Of a stretch of DNA of 64,000 nucleotides, positions 35,201 through 45,215 are shown in pieces (positions within the stretch are counted from its first letter, which is position 1; each line of letters opens with the position of its first letter). Source of the DNA: Davidsoniella eucalypti (lineage: Eukaryota; Ascomycota; Sordariomycetes; Microascales; Ceratocystidaceae); the NCBI GenBank assembly GCA_004009845.1, contig RMBW01000002.1, positions 310,001 through 374,000 on the forward strand, read 5' to 3'. The notes below the pieces were generated by a model, which was not told the origin of the DNA, did no database searches, and saw nothing but the letters and a program-made list of their open reading frames with translations. Both the position numbers and the translations under genes were made by a program.

Positions 35201-35649
35201 AAAATGCAGTCCAAGCGGCCATCAAGCATGCTCCTCCCGATGCAGGCAGTCTATATCTGTGCCTTGACAATTTGGGTGTTGCACAACGCATCTCCAATAT
35301 GGCGGGTAAGAATGGAACTTCTCAAGAGGCTGTCAACAAGATCCGAAGCTTACTCCATGAGTGGAAAGGAGGCACTGAGCGTGTAGAGCTAGCGGTCTGT
35401 GGCATCAGATGGGTCCCAGGGCACACTAATGTTCCTGGCAACGAGCTAGTTGACAAGTTGGCGAAACAAGGGTGTACAAGCAATACTAAGCTTGTGGACC
35501 TCGACCATGACCATATGTCCCTTGCTTCCGCCCACAGATGGAAAAACGCACAGCTGAATGCCGACTTCAAGTCATGGATAGCGGAGTGCGAGCCGAGAAA
35601 GCACCTTGGGGTTCGCTTTGAAACAAAGACTGCCTACAAGGTGGACTGA
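32236..35649 (+). CDS. LINE ORF2: APE endonuclease, reverse transcriptase, RNase H (C-terminally broken)
   Basis: From ATG 32236, 1137 residues to TGA at 35647. The APE endonuclease comes first: FQLNAHGG, DVVCIQEPF, CGDWNTHSHLWDS, SVIDLVFAT and SDHEVL. The reverse transcriptase follows: VVIPKPGRDKSLPRSYRLIS, TYDIKGAFDAV, LPQGSPASPILY and active-site AYADDG. RNase H is near the end: VYSDGSRDEKGRTGAGWAVF, ADTEAIAAENA, LCLDN and WVPGHTNVPGNELVDKLAK. The first two enzymes and RNase H look complete. After the TGA the family's usual C-terminus continues (RSTVGRILTARTGYGDF), then a 7-bp tandem duplication GAGTACC (35719-35732) shifts the frame, and a CPLCHQ...FHPWAC zinc motif follows in another frame. 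The native protein was therefore longer by at least about 85 residues. Only the damaged tail argues against activity. Confidence 0.88.
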   Translation: MCDTNTRTINGLKIFQLNAHGGYDNHIAALQTAKAMEVDVVCIQEPFIRRNLEDAQTAPIDYYRTYAPCAKWVERPRTITHVRKGLISEQVMTADNVGHRDMVVVRLGNGVMIANVYNPNPGDDQRWVAALKAQEIVRGQKAILCGDWNTHSHLWDSGTNESSDSDKLVDWVEESGAILLNDHDVTTCHANPRSPSVIDLVFATRELSRGHLCTTEVRTDLDCGSDHEVLLTTVAGTLPQTSIRAVRYRMDKVDKELFLKACEKESANLTSGQLSTPEGLDEEARRITQVLVRVLDESTPKTAGRGVGKRWWNDACKATIQEARRAKVAWRANRTALFFKLYKAKRKAFRREARKARREMWQRNIEAINEPGDVFKALNWTRARASYSMPPLTSNSGTASTSKEKALLLLDTHTQAEEAEEEVSRRGETQVARPTRELEELTESEVRNAIFKPGNTTPGQDGIPNSAWKLAWKVLGPKVTALFRGCLEVGWHPKVFKTAYLVVIPKPGRDKSLPRSYRLISLLSTLGKGLERIVARRLAAQAIELEIIPRTYASAVPRRAATDLTLLLADKIKGRSKYGEITYFVTYDIKGAFDAVKRGRLVQRLRNQGWPTSIVKWVESFLTGREVSLSIEGDQPVTRKVGGSLPQGSPASPILYMLYMTSLHAAVWGLAYADDGLVSVSSKNISVNVETINGTLKRIEKWCRDNGLSLDWDKTGLVHCRTRGCSSMSPVTLPCGVLLKPSKSLRWLGVWWDSGFNFLEHAKQVTAKAKRTTNALRALSGVYRGTPVRSLLHAVRSCVLPQLTYASSTWSPFMQAKGKEKLEVALRAALRAALPVYCTTPTRLLHILSSFPNMEMILKDLDRAAAIRASTVDSRHPLCITEIEGHIDVYKKLLPVPIKESNRLFPEEKGPRDCLPPQLDKEEAAKHHLKEVAEADPKTLWVYSDGSRDEKGRTGAGWAVFYEGIKLCEGLGSCGSLREVADTEAIAAENAVQAAIKHAPPDAGSLYLCLDNLGVAQRISNMAGKNGTSQEAVNKIRSLLHEWKGGTERVELAVCGIRWVPGHTNVPGNELVDKLAKQGCTSNTKLVDLDHDHMSLASAHRWKNAQLNADFKSWIAECEPRKHLGVRFETKTAYKVD

Positions 35650-35905
35650 TTCAAAGACCAGCACAGATCTACGGTAGGACGGATCCTAACTGCCCGGACA
35701 GGTTATGGCGACTTTGCGGAGTACCGAGTACCATGACCGGTTCGAACATACGGATGCGGAAAGAAACTGTCCACTGTGCCATCAACGGAAGGAACCTTTC
35801 CATCCCTGGGCGTGCCCCAGAAATGAGAGACCACTCCGGACTAGCTTTGTCAAAAAGCTACTTAGGAAAGAGAGCTCATGCAAGTATCTTGCCAAGAGAT
35901 TAGAG

Positions 35906-37580
35906 GCACCTTGTACATCGAAAGTGAGAATGGATGATCCGACCCTCCTCTCTAAACCGTCTAGGATTTCATTTGTGAGAGTGAGCGTGAGGTCCGAAGC
36001 TGAGCGTTTTGGGAGGGCGCACGCATAGTTGCCCAGGAAAATGCCTTTCATTGTGGCTTCTTCGGTCAGTCTTCTGGCTATGACCATCTCCACTGCTTTG
36101 GCTAGGGTCGTCAGAAGTGAGATGAGCCTATAGGATTTTGCGTTTGACCAGTCTCGTTTCCCTTGTTTCCGGAGATCTACCATCTTGGCCTCCTTGAAAG
36201 GTTTAGGATGATAGCCGGTTTCCAGACATCTGTTGAACAGTCGGGTGATGTGAGGTCCTAGGACAGGCCAGCACCACTCGAGTAGCTTGTTCTGTATGCT
36301 GTCTTTGCCTGGTGCAGTGTTTTGGGGTTTCCGTATGGCTTGTTCAACCTCTGCCTCTGTGACGGGTTCTCATTTGCTGCCTTGCTGATGGTCGATTTCG
36401 GGTCGAGTTGTGCTATCCCCCATGCCGCCACCTGCCAAATGTTTCCTTCTGAGAACTTCCAGTTTTCCTTCTGGCGTACTCTTCAGCGTGCCATCTTAAG
36501 CACAAAGGGCTAGCGTCGAGACCCTCTGCGGAGTCGTCGGCCATTTGTTTGAGATGCGTTTCCTATGGAGTTCCGAGCTCGCCTTCCTGATTGTCATCAG
36601 GAGTTCTTGCTTGGCCTCTCGATTAGCTCTGGTTGCTTTCATTATTTCAGGTTCGAGGTTCACAGCTCCTAGCTTGCGCAAATGTAGAAGTGCCATAAGG
36701 CTCTTTTTCGCTGCATGCCAATCGGTGTTTCTCCTGGCATTTTGGGTTCCACCACTTGTATCCTGACTTCGATACTTTTTTGACCGGTGTGGCATCCTCA
36801 AAAGCTAGATGTATCCCTTAAAGCAATAGCTCCGCTGACTAGTCCAGGGATTCGGCTGACACGCCGTCTTCAGTGTGCAGTGCCTGTTCCATCCGTGCGG
36901 CCGTTCTACGGCACGATTCTGCAAAGATCTTTAGGTCGGTATCATCTATCCTACGGAATGATACTGGGGCGACCTTAGGAGTCCGAGCAGCTAGTTCGAG
37001 AGACTGTGGGGAGTGATTGATTCCGCATTCGAATTCTCCTCCGCAGTTGTATCTTGACATCTTGTTCCAGCAATCTGCAGTCAACAGTGTGAGGTCCAGG
37101 ACTGAGCCTCTTGTGTTGGTGTTGTAGGGTTGTTGGTGCACAGCATTCTGCGTGCCTCCATCCATTCCACCAGTGCTTCTGCTTTGTCGTCCTTAGTGTT
37201 GCTGCCTTCGTCCCATTGTGCAGGTTGAAGTCTTATAATCTTGTTGCAGATTTAGCCTCTCAGCTCCATGATCTTGTCGACTGCTTCGTGTGTCCTTGCA
37301 CTTGATCCTGCCAGATTTCAAATCCCTACTACCGTAAAGAGGCTGTCCTTGCACTCTACTGTCACTGCAGCGAGGTCTGGGTGGGCTGGGAGCAAAGTTG
37401 AGGTGTGAGCATGGAACCTAGGAGCCTTCTGTAGGAAGCATATTGATCTGCGCCTCGTGTCACCTGTCTCCTCAAGATGGGATGGGTCTGACAGAACATA
37501 TTCATGGTGTTGGATGTTCTGGAGCCGTTGTGCATGGCGGGCTCTTGGATCAAAACTATGTTCACCTTGTGTCTCGTCAC
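35906..37580 (-). pseudogene. Decayed ORF2 of an inverted LINE (unit D)
   Basis: Minus-strand pieces in different frames match a LINE ORF2. The endonuclease start (NIVLIQEPA) is near 37570. A linker region lies at about 36800-36500. A reverse-transcriptase segment at 36183-35906 has SYRLISLLTTLAKAVEMVIA, then LTFDVQGA, the first catalytic Asp. The sequence stops there, at the junction with unit C near 35905, so the rest of the reverse transcriptase and any RNase H are absent. Frameshifts and stops are numerous. It is clearly older than unit C. Confidence 0.8.
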
Positions 37581-37639
37581 TATTTACAAAATTACTTTCT
37601 GTGCTTGTGGTTTCCGTTGTACCTTGGCATGTATGATTG

Positions 37640-38830
37640 TTAGTCCGGTGTCCGTGGTGGAGGAGGCATGGTTCTCCATTGAACACCACGTGTGGAGTTG
37701 CAGTTGTCTGCGGAGTGTTGTCCGTTGCATAGGATGCACTGTGCACTCGCAAGTGTTGTCTGTATGCTCTTTGCAGGGCTTGGTCTGCTCGTGGAAGTGT
37801 GTGACTTGTCACCACACTTCGAGCATCGGATGGCGAAGCTGCATTGCTCTGTCCGGTGAACTCTCCGGCAGCGCGTGCATCTGCGGGGAGGCGGCTTCTG
37901 TACTGATCGTCGAACGGCCTTGCCTTGGCCGACGATAGTGATCGTAGTGGGAGTCCTCCCCGGATCCTTGATCGCAACTCTGAGTCCTAGCATCGTTGGG
38001 TCATTGGGGTACTCCCTCCACATCATGGCCTTGAGTTCTCCTCCGAAAGCTTTCTGCCGTCGGCTTTGACATCATCCAGTGTCACCGCGCGTGCGCAGGC
38101 ACGGTCTGTGTCTAGGGCGCATATGGTCCTGGGGACGTTGGGGATGACGAACTTCTCCCAAACACATTCTTTCTCCACCTTCTCTGCGTCCATGTAGTGG
38201 CGAATAACCTCCAGGGATTCTTGTGTAATCGATTTAACATTCTCGTCCTGTAGGATCGCAAAACTTGTTGCTGTAGTGTTGGCTTGAGTAATGAACTCTT
38301 TTCCAGAGAAAAGCCCCAGATTGAGTTTGTCACGAACAATGGCCGGGTTGACATTCTTCCATTTGGAGCTACCGAAAAGATGGACTGGTAGTAGGTTCGA
38401 TGGCGGGATTGGTCTACCTCTTCTAGGTTGAGTTCTTTGTATATCCAGCTATGCCTGCCCGGGCTTCTCTGGTGACGTCTTGTCGGTCTTGTCGGCCGGC
38501 GGTTGTCCTGGAGTGTGGTTCTTCTGACGCGTCTCGGTCTTCTTAGGCTGTTTATCCTTCTTGAGGTCGAGCTAGCCTTCCTTTACGGTTGCGTTGAGCG
38601 TGAAAATCGCGTGGGCTTTGCGCTGGAGTATGTCTAGTAGATATTTGGACATGTCTGTGATGTGGGACTTGGCCATGGGGTTCTTGACCTCTTCCTTGAT
38701 GTCTTTGAATACTGCGTCTAGTCTCTTTGCAAGCTCCTGAACTGCCTCGAGGCTCTTCATTTGGTTAGCAATGGCTTCTGCAGTCGCTGTTTTCAGTGTT
38801 TGGACGAAGCGCCCGGATTCCTCTTGTCAA
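37640..38830 (-). pseudogene. Decayed ORF1 (Gag-like) of the inverted LINE (unit D)
   Basis: Minus-strand fragments from about 38830 to 37640 show a typical LINE ORF1. First is a helical N-terminal part (SLEAVQELAKRLDAVFKD), then a basic Pro-rich linker with stops. A conserved middle region follows (KWKNVNPAIVRDKLNLG; ESLEVIRHYMDAEKVEKE). Zinc knuckles come last: CTRCRRVHRTEQC, CSKCGDKSHTS and CILCNGQHSADNC. Several frames are used, so the gene is broken. The 5' edge of the element is unclear and lies near 38830-38900. Confidence 0.78.
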
Positions 38831-41800
38831 ATCGCGGGAGTGTGTTAGGGTTTATGGTATAAGGGTTGGTGATACAGAGATGTTGAATATAGTCAAGTCA
38901 AGGGTTAGTCATCGGCTATTTTAGGATTTCTAGCTCCTGTCTTTCTACGCTTCTTTTATCTAATCTTTGAGATTATAGGATTCCTTGTTTCTTCTAAGGG
39001 ATATATCAAGCTATATATAAGCAAGTTCTTTACGTGCTTTACACTTACCTAGATAGGGGGAAAAACTTGAGAAGACAAAAAGAAGCATTGGGTCTGATAG
39101 ACAAACATGTATGGTGATACTACATGTTGACCCATCGCGAAATAAATCCTTCTGTAACTTTTTCACTTAGGCAGGTTGCTTATGCAGGGACCCGTAGATA
39201 ACCCTAATAACATGTAGCGAAGGGGCCAGATCTTGGCTGTTCTAGTTTTTTGTATTTTTTGTCCCTTTTTTTTTTAATAAACTTTTTATATAAAATGATT
39301 TTTTTTAAGTGTCACTCCGGGTTATGTTAATTCCACTTCCAGATTTCCGGCCCAACAACATTATTAGTTCACATATTTGGGCGAGACTTTATCTTTGGAT
39401 TTGATTATGTGTTTGATTTTGGTGGGAAACGATATCTCACAACAAGGAGACTGAAGAGAGAGCTGTAATACAGGTTGTATCTGATTTTCCAGTTTTTGTG
39501 CTATAATCGAGATTGAATGGGCTTGGATTGTAGATCGACATATGTGAATAATGTGCCCGTTTCGCTTTAATCTATCTGTTCTAATATCACACAATCAACA
39601 ATCAAAGTCTTACTTTTCATGGCTAAGGGGATAACATAGGAGTTGGTCAAAAAAGAAGCCGACCATTTCGTTATCGATCAGATGGATATCTGCCGATTTT
39701 CTACCAAGTACCACAGTGCACTAAAGTCGGTGAAGCCGTCAATATGCCAATCAACAACAAGCTAGAGTAGGCATATTCATGTATTGATGCACCTTATTCT
39801 AGGTAACAGGAAATTTTAGATACATGGAGCAAATCTATATGGTTTATCATATTCAAGATTTTGCCTACATGCAAGGGGAAATCTTGGAAGAATATGTGTC
39901 TATTAGTATCAGCGATAGAATCTTGCATGACTTTCGTATACGTATTCTTTTTTTCCCTTCTTTTCGTACTACTCTATGGTAAAGCCTACTAATGATTCTG
40001 CAGAATCTTCTCAACAAAAAAAGAGGCAGAAAACTGCAGAGTTTTCACCTATCCTGCATCCTGCATGTCTAGTTTTCCCACACTAGTTGGGCTTTATTTT
40101 GAGAGATGTAATATAACTATAATAGAGAGAGAGAGTTTGCTTTATATACACAGGAAAATAGTATAGATTAACAGATGAGTGCTCTTCTTGACCTCATATC
40201 TATAATTCTGTAGACAGGATAATTCATTGCACGATATGTAGTTGTGTGATATATGTCTTATCTGGCTTTTTGATTGGCATTGTAATATCCCTATCCCACT
40301 ATACCTATTCTGTTCTATCTTGCCCCAACCTGGCCCTCAAATAGTCATAGGCACTATAGTAATGCGGTGAGCGGACAAGCTTTCCGAACAGGTCCGCTTG
40401 CATATTATGCAACTGCTTTCCAATTTTTTTGGCATGTGAAGCTGCACCGCACAAGAGCGTTTGTGTAAATCTTGACCGCTTTCACATGCTTCGTTATTAA
40501 TCAGGGATAAGTCTAAAGTGCCATTGGCTCAACTATGTAGCCAAGTAACTAGCCGTTTGTTGATGTTATTATTGCTTGGTGTTAGAGATTCTGTTTATCG
40601 TATTTCTACGGGAATTTAGTTTTCTAGGCGTCTGAGAGTTGATATCAACTCTAAAGTTTCTGATCCGAGGCTCTGAAAGCAATAAGAACAAAATAAAATA
40701 CATGGTTGGCGTTTTCAGGTTTCTCCTGCAGCTGCCGAGCCTTGTTGCTACCATAAAGATATACAGATACTACAACTATAGCTACTACTATTGTTCCTCT
40801 GGGCAGGGAATCATGTCGCAGAATCTAACCATTGCATTGCATTTTCACATGCATAACGTGCTGTAACATTTCTGGTCTATCCGTCAAGAACTACCCAACA
40901 AAGTTTATATCTGTCTGACTATTTTAGGCCTAAATAAGCCTCGAAAGACCCCTAAAGATTTGATTTGGTACGCACTTGCTTTTTTTTCTTTCTTTCCTTA
41001 ACTTTGTCTAACTTGGCTGCTTGTACGGACTTTTGTGACCTTGCACCAAACCTGTTGAGATGTAGCTATTTTTTCCTTTTTCTTTTTTCTTTTTCTTTAA
41101 GAGCCTTGATACAGTATATCTCACTATCGATCAGATATCATCATAGAACAGGCTACGGACCTCATCGTCTCCTAGTGTTCTCCTATTCTGGAACGCTGCC
41201 TTCTCATGTAATATCTGTAAGAGTAAGAGAAGTATTACTACATCACATGAGTAATTACTTGCGTAAGCTTGGCTCGTGAACTATATAGAGATATGTAAAT
41301 ATCTACATATACATGGGACGTAGGAATATTGGTAAAAACCATATTACTATATACCAGTTTCACGGCATATTCTATATCTATCGTATCTTTGCTTATTATC
41401 AATCACCGTTACCATAGTAGTAGTGGCCAGCCGAGTTTAGTATGAAAAATAGAGGCCACTTTACACATTGAAACAACTGAAACAGCCCATGCACTTTTAT
41501 CATCTTCTCTTGTTTCTTGAGATGCAAAATCCGCACAAACGGTCCGTCCATAGGCTTGGCCTGTTCGCAGTTGATCCATCAATTTATCAATTTGGCAGTT
41601 GGCCACCCTGGTCGTTATTTTTTGCTTATTTTATTTTCCTTTTTTATTCTTTACAGTCTTCCATCGACCTACCTCTGTTCCCCTTCTAGTAATCGTCTAG
41701 ATGAAGTCTGTTTATCTCTACCACCTCACTTAAAAACAAAAGCCTGCACTTCCTAAAATTAAGCACACCAACCAAAAACAAAAGACGCCTAATTTAAGAG

Positions 41801-42799
41801 ATCTGGCCAGAACATGTGTATATACATAGCCTTCCATCACAGTAGTTTCAACATTACATAGCCATTAAACTAGTATCCGTTCTTAGTTTCACTCAAGGAC
41901 GCTCCGTGCCCGTTGTTCCTGTCCTATCCTGTGCTTGCCCTTATCTTGCTTACCACTACACACGTTTTTATTTGGTGCTTAAGCCTTCCATAAGGACTTG
42001 CTTGTTGCTTGCTGTGTGCCTTGGAAATCCTTTTTCTTTCCTGCCCGGCCATTTCATCCCTCATTCTCATCCCCCATTTGAATCCTGCTAGCTTGCTCCC
42101 TGCCTCGTTCTTTCTCCTATCCTCTTTTTGTTTCGGCTACTCACTATTCGAATGGGTAGTGTTATGCTAATAACTGGTCTGGGTGAAGTTAGTGTAGCAC
42201 TTAATAGGTAGTGTGTCGTAGTAATAATAGAAGAGCTGGTATTGGATAAGCGTAGTAATAGACGCAGCCGCTACAGCTCTTAGTCTAAGCTTGTTACTAT
42301 GTAATAAACCAACATATATCATTTTAATATAGTATCTAAAGCAGCACATTAGCTAACTAGAACAACTACTTATTCTTTTTGTTCTCTCCTATTTGCTTTC
42401 TCTTCCCTGATGAGCCTCAGTCAGTATATTTCTATCTCGCTTGGCCTTCTCTCTTAAGCCAGACCTTCTCCTCTTTTTTTTCCCCTTCTTTTTTTATTAT
42501 TTATTTTGTTCAAGTCTCTCTGCCGCCTGTCCTTTTTGTCGCTTCTGTTTTATATTTTCTTTCTTTCTTTCTTCCTTTTCCTTTCCTTTTTTCTCCGTTC
42601 CTCCCCTTTGTCTAGATATCCATCTGAACATACCTTTACTTCTAGCAACTACCCTCTTCTAGTCGTCGTACTTGTGTTGCTCCAGAAGTAGTAGGACCAA
42701 CGAGGCTACGTTTACTTGTAGAAAGAATCACCGGTCTTTCTCTTCCTTTCTTCCGTCTATTATTTCCTCCACCAACAAGGTTTTGTTGGCTAGAACGTC
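38831..42799. other. Gene-poor interval upstream of the desaturase gene
   Basis: No gene is recognisable. From about 41.0 to 42.8 kb the plus strand is strongly T/C-rich, as expected for the promoter and leader of a highly expressed gene. A short GA repeat occurs near 40125. The left part is AT-rich with no further LINE sequence that I can identify. Confidence 0.5.
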
Positions 42800-44058
42800 A
42801 TGTCTACCAGCACTGTTCGGCCCACCGCGGTAAGCATCAAGCCATTCCTTACTAGAATGGAAGCTTGTTGTGATATATATACTAACGTCCATCCCCCTTC
42901 GACCAGGCCGCAGCTAAGAAAGCTACCTCCGCGAAGGAGATCCAGGAGTTCCCCTCCATTGACGAGCTTCGTGCCGTCATCCCACCCCACTGCTTCCAGC
43001 CCAAGGTGTGGATCTCCATGTCGTACCTCATCAAGGACCTGACCATGTTCTTCGGTCTGATGTGGGCTGCCCAGACCTACATTCCCGGCGTTGAGAACCA
43101 GTACCTGCGCTGGGCTGCCTGGGGTCTGTACGGCTACATCAACGGCCTTATCGGCACCGGCATCTGGATTCTGGCCCACGAGTGTGGCCACGGTGCCTTC
43201 TCTGTCCACCCTCGCTTCAACAACATTGTCGGCTGGGCCTCTCACTCGCTGCTGATGGTGCCCTACTTCAGCTGGAAGTACTCCCACTCGCGTCACCACC
43301 GCTACACCGGCCACATGGAGAAGGACATGGCATTTGTCCCTACCACCGAGGCCTCGCACTCTGCTAAGCGCGATGCTGCCCTGGTTGACCCCGATCTGTT
43401 CGAGGATGTGCCGATTGTAACCCTGGTCCGCCTGATTGTCCACCAGCTGGTTGGCTTCCCTCTGTACCTGCTCACCAACGCCACTGCTGGCCCCGACTCG
43501 CTGCAGAAGGAGAAGCCGTGGTACCGCCGCAGCCACTTCGATCCCTGGAGCGCCGTGTTCCGTCCCTCGGAGGCCTTCTACATCTTCATGTCGGACGTTG
43601 GTCTGGCTACCACCGCCTTCTTCGTCTACCAGCTGGGTCTCCGTGTTGGCTGGACCAACATGACTCTGCTTTACGTCGTGCCTTACTTCTGGGTTCACCA
43701 CTGGCTGGTTGCCATCACCTACCTGCACCACACCCACCCCGAAGTCCCCCACTACGACGCTGACAGCTGGACCTTTGTCAAGGGTGCTCTGGCTACCATT
43801 GACCGTGACTTTGGCTGGGTTGACCGCTACGTTTTCCACGGTATCATCGGTACCCACGTTGTCCACCATCTGTTCTCTCGTATCCCCTTCTACTACGCTG
43901 AGGATGCCACTGAGGCTCTGGTGCCTGTTCTGGGTGACCTGTACTACAAGGAGGACACCAACTTCTGGAAGTCTCTATGGACCACTTTCAACAACTGCAA
44001 GTTTGTTGTTAAGGACACTCGTGTCCCTGGTGCTCTGAAGTGGAATGGTCAGGAGTAA
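42800..44058 (+). CDS. FAD2: Membrane fatty-acid desaturase, delta-12/omega-3 (FAD2) type
   Basis: Exons 42800-42829 and 42907-44058 encode 393 residues; the 77-bp intron has a perfect TACTAAC branch site and falls after codon 10. The enzyme is an ER di-iron desaturase that introduces a double bond into oleoyl (or linoleoyl) chains of phospholipids. The three histidine boxes are intact: HECGH (101-105), HSRHH (137-141) and HVVHH (327-331). Hydrophobic segments around them fit four membrane spans. The sequence lies in the plant FAD2/FAD3-like group; delta-12 is the most likely activity, but omega-3 cannot be excluded by eye. It is shorter than the common ~470-residue versions of many filamentous ascomycetes, lacking long terminal extensions. 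Codon use is strongly biased to C-ending codons compared with its neighbours, suggesting high expression. It is convergent with the homeodomain gene. Confidence 0.92.
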
Positions 44059-45215
44059 ATGGGGGTAAATTAAAACAAATCACGGGAAACAGATTTTATA
44101 TATATAAAAAACCGAAAAAAAACCAATAGAATCATGGGGGGTATTAGATCATCTAGACGATGAATTGAAGGAAGTTTCTATTAGACTGAAGGGAAAGGAA
44201 AACCGAAGATGCCTCTATGTATTGGGAAACGACAAAGTTTAAGTCTTTCTAAGAGAAGACATGTTTATTGATACCCTATTTTCTCATTTTCTTCACACAT
44301 CAAGATCATTTTGTTCTCTCCGTTTGACTTTCTCTTTCTGTCCACTCAATCTGTTCTGTAGCTGAGATTACAGTAACAGCTAGACTAACCAAATAATAGA
44401 GAACTGTATAAATCTACCTCGTACATGCACAACTGAAAAAAAAGGCAAATATGTAGATCACCCTCATGTATCGTAGCCCAAACATATCTTCCGCATTTGA
44501 TCTGTAGTGCGTTGTCGTATCTAACGCCATTTATCTGTACAAAATAGGGGGAAGACAAAGCCTTGAGGACCTCGCAACCACACAAAATCCAGGAGCAAGT
44601 TTCATGTCGTTTTCTTTATTCTTTTTTCTTTTTAATCTGTCCTAAACGCCGATGTTACTTTTCATGGAAAGGTTGTTGGGAAACGAGGGCCGAGAGAAGA
44701 GAAGGGAAAATAGTACCTGGATACATTGTTTACAGATTCCTCCCACCATCCCCTTGCCTGTCTTCGTTTCGTTGGCTCTACATAGTATCGATCGACCGTA
44801 GCACCAAATGTGGACAGACAATTTGACGACTACTTTACAGATATAACTCAGCTTATTTTGTTGGCAGCCGTCAAATTGGACAGTTCCTCGAAAGAGAGCG
44901 GGGGGGGATACATGGGTTATAGAGGATAATTTTCATTCTCTTAGGCCTCAACTTCAGCCGAAGTTAAAGTATGATGTCATTAATCTAATTTTGATTCTAC
45001 ATAAAGACGCTCTGAGAACAAGCTAGATATTGTTGACTTGATCAGTAAATATTTTGTAGATTGATAAGGACATAAAAGATCTGATAAAAAACACTAGCCA
45101 AGACAAATATTGAACCCTAACTGAATCTAGAAACAAAGTATCATAACCCTTAGTCTCGTCTGAGATGAAAACAATACCGTAAAAAATAAGCACAATACAC
45201 TAAGATAAAATATGA
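44059..45215. other. Convergent intergenic region
   Basis: It lies between the 3' ends of the desaturase (+) and homeodomain (-) genes. It holds A-rich 3' flanks on both sides and no gene or RNA that I can recognise. Confidence 0.5.

Larger units (their letters stand above)
30313..35905 (+). mobile_element. Long Tad-like (I-superclade) LINE, unit C, 3'-truncated
   Basis: It begins TTGAGACTGTCTAC, the same 14 bases as unit B. A 284-bp 5' UTR leads to ORF1 (30597) and ORF2 (32236). ORF2 carries an APE-type endonuclease, reverse transcriptase and RNase H, as in fungal Tad1-like LINEs. ORF2 is interrupted by a stop at 35647-35649 and a 7-bp duplication at 35719-35732. Recognisable ORF2 sequence then ends near 35905, where an inverted, unrelated LINE begins. 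The 3' UTR and (ATCAA)n tail expected from units A and B are missing. Confidence 0.85.

Noticed and set aside
42790..43869. 359-codon open frame on the minus strand
   Set aside because: It is the antisense shadow of the desaturase exon. Strong third-position C bias on the plus strand removes stops on the other strand. It has no domain of its own.
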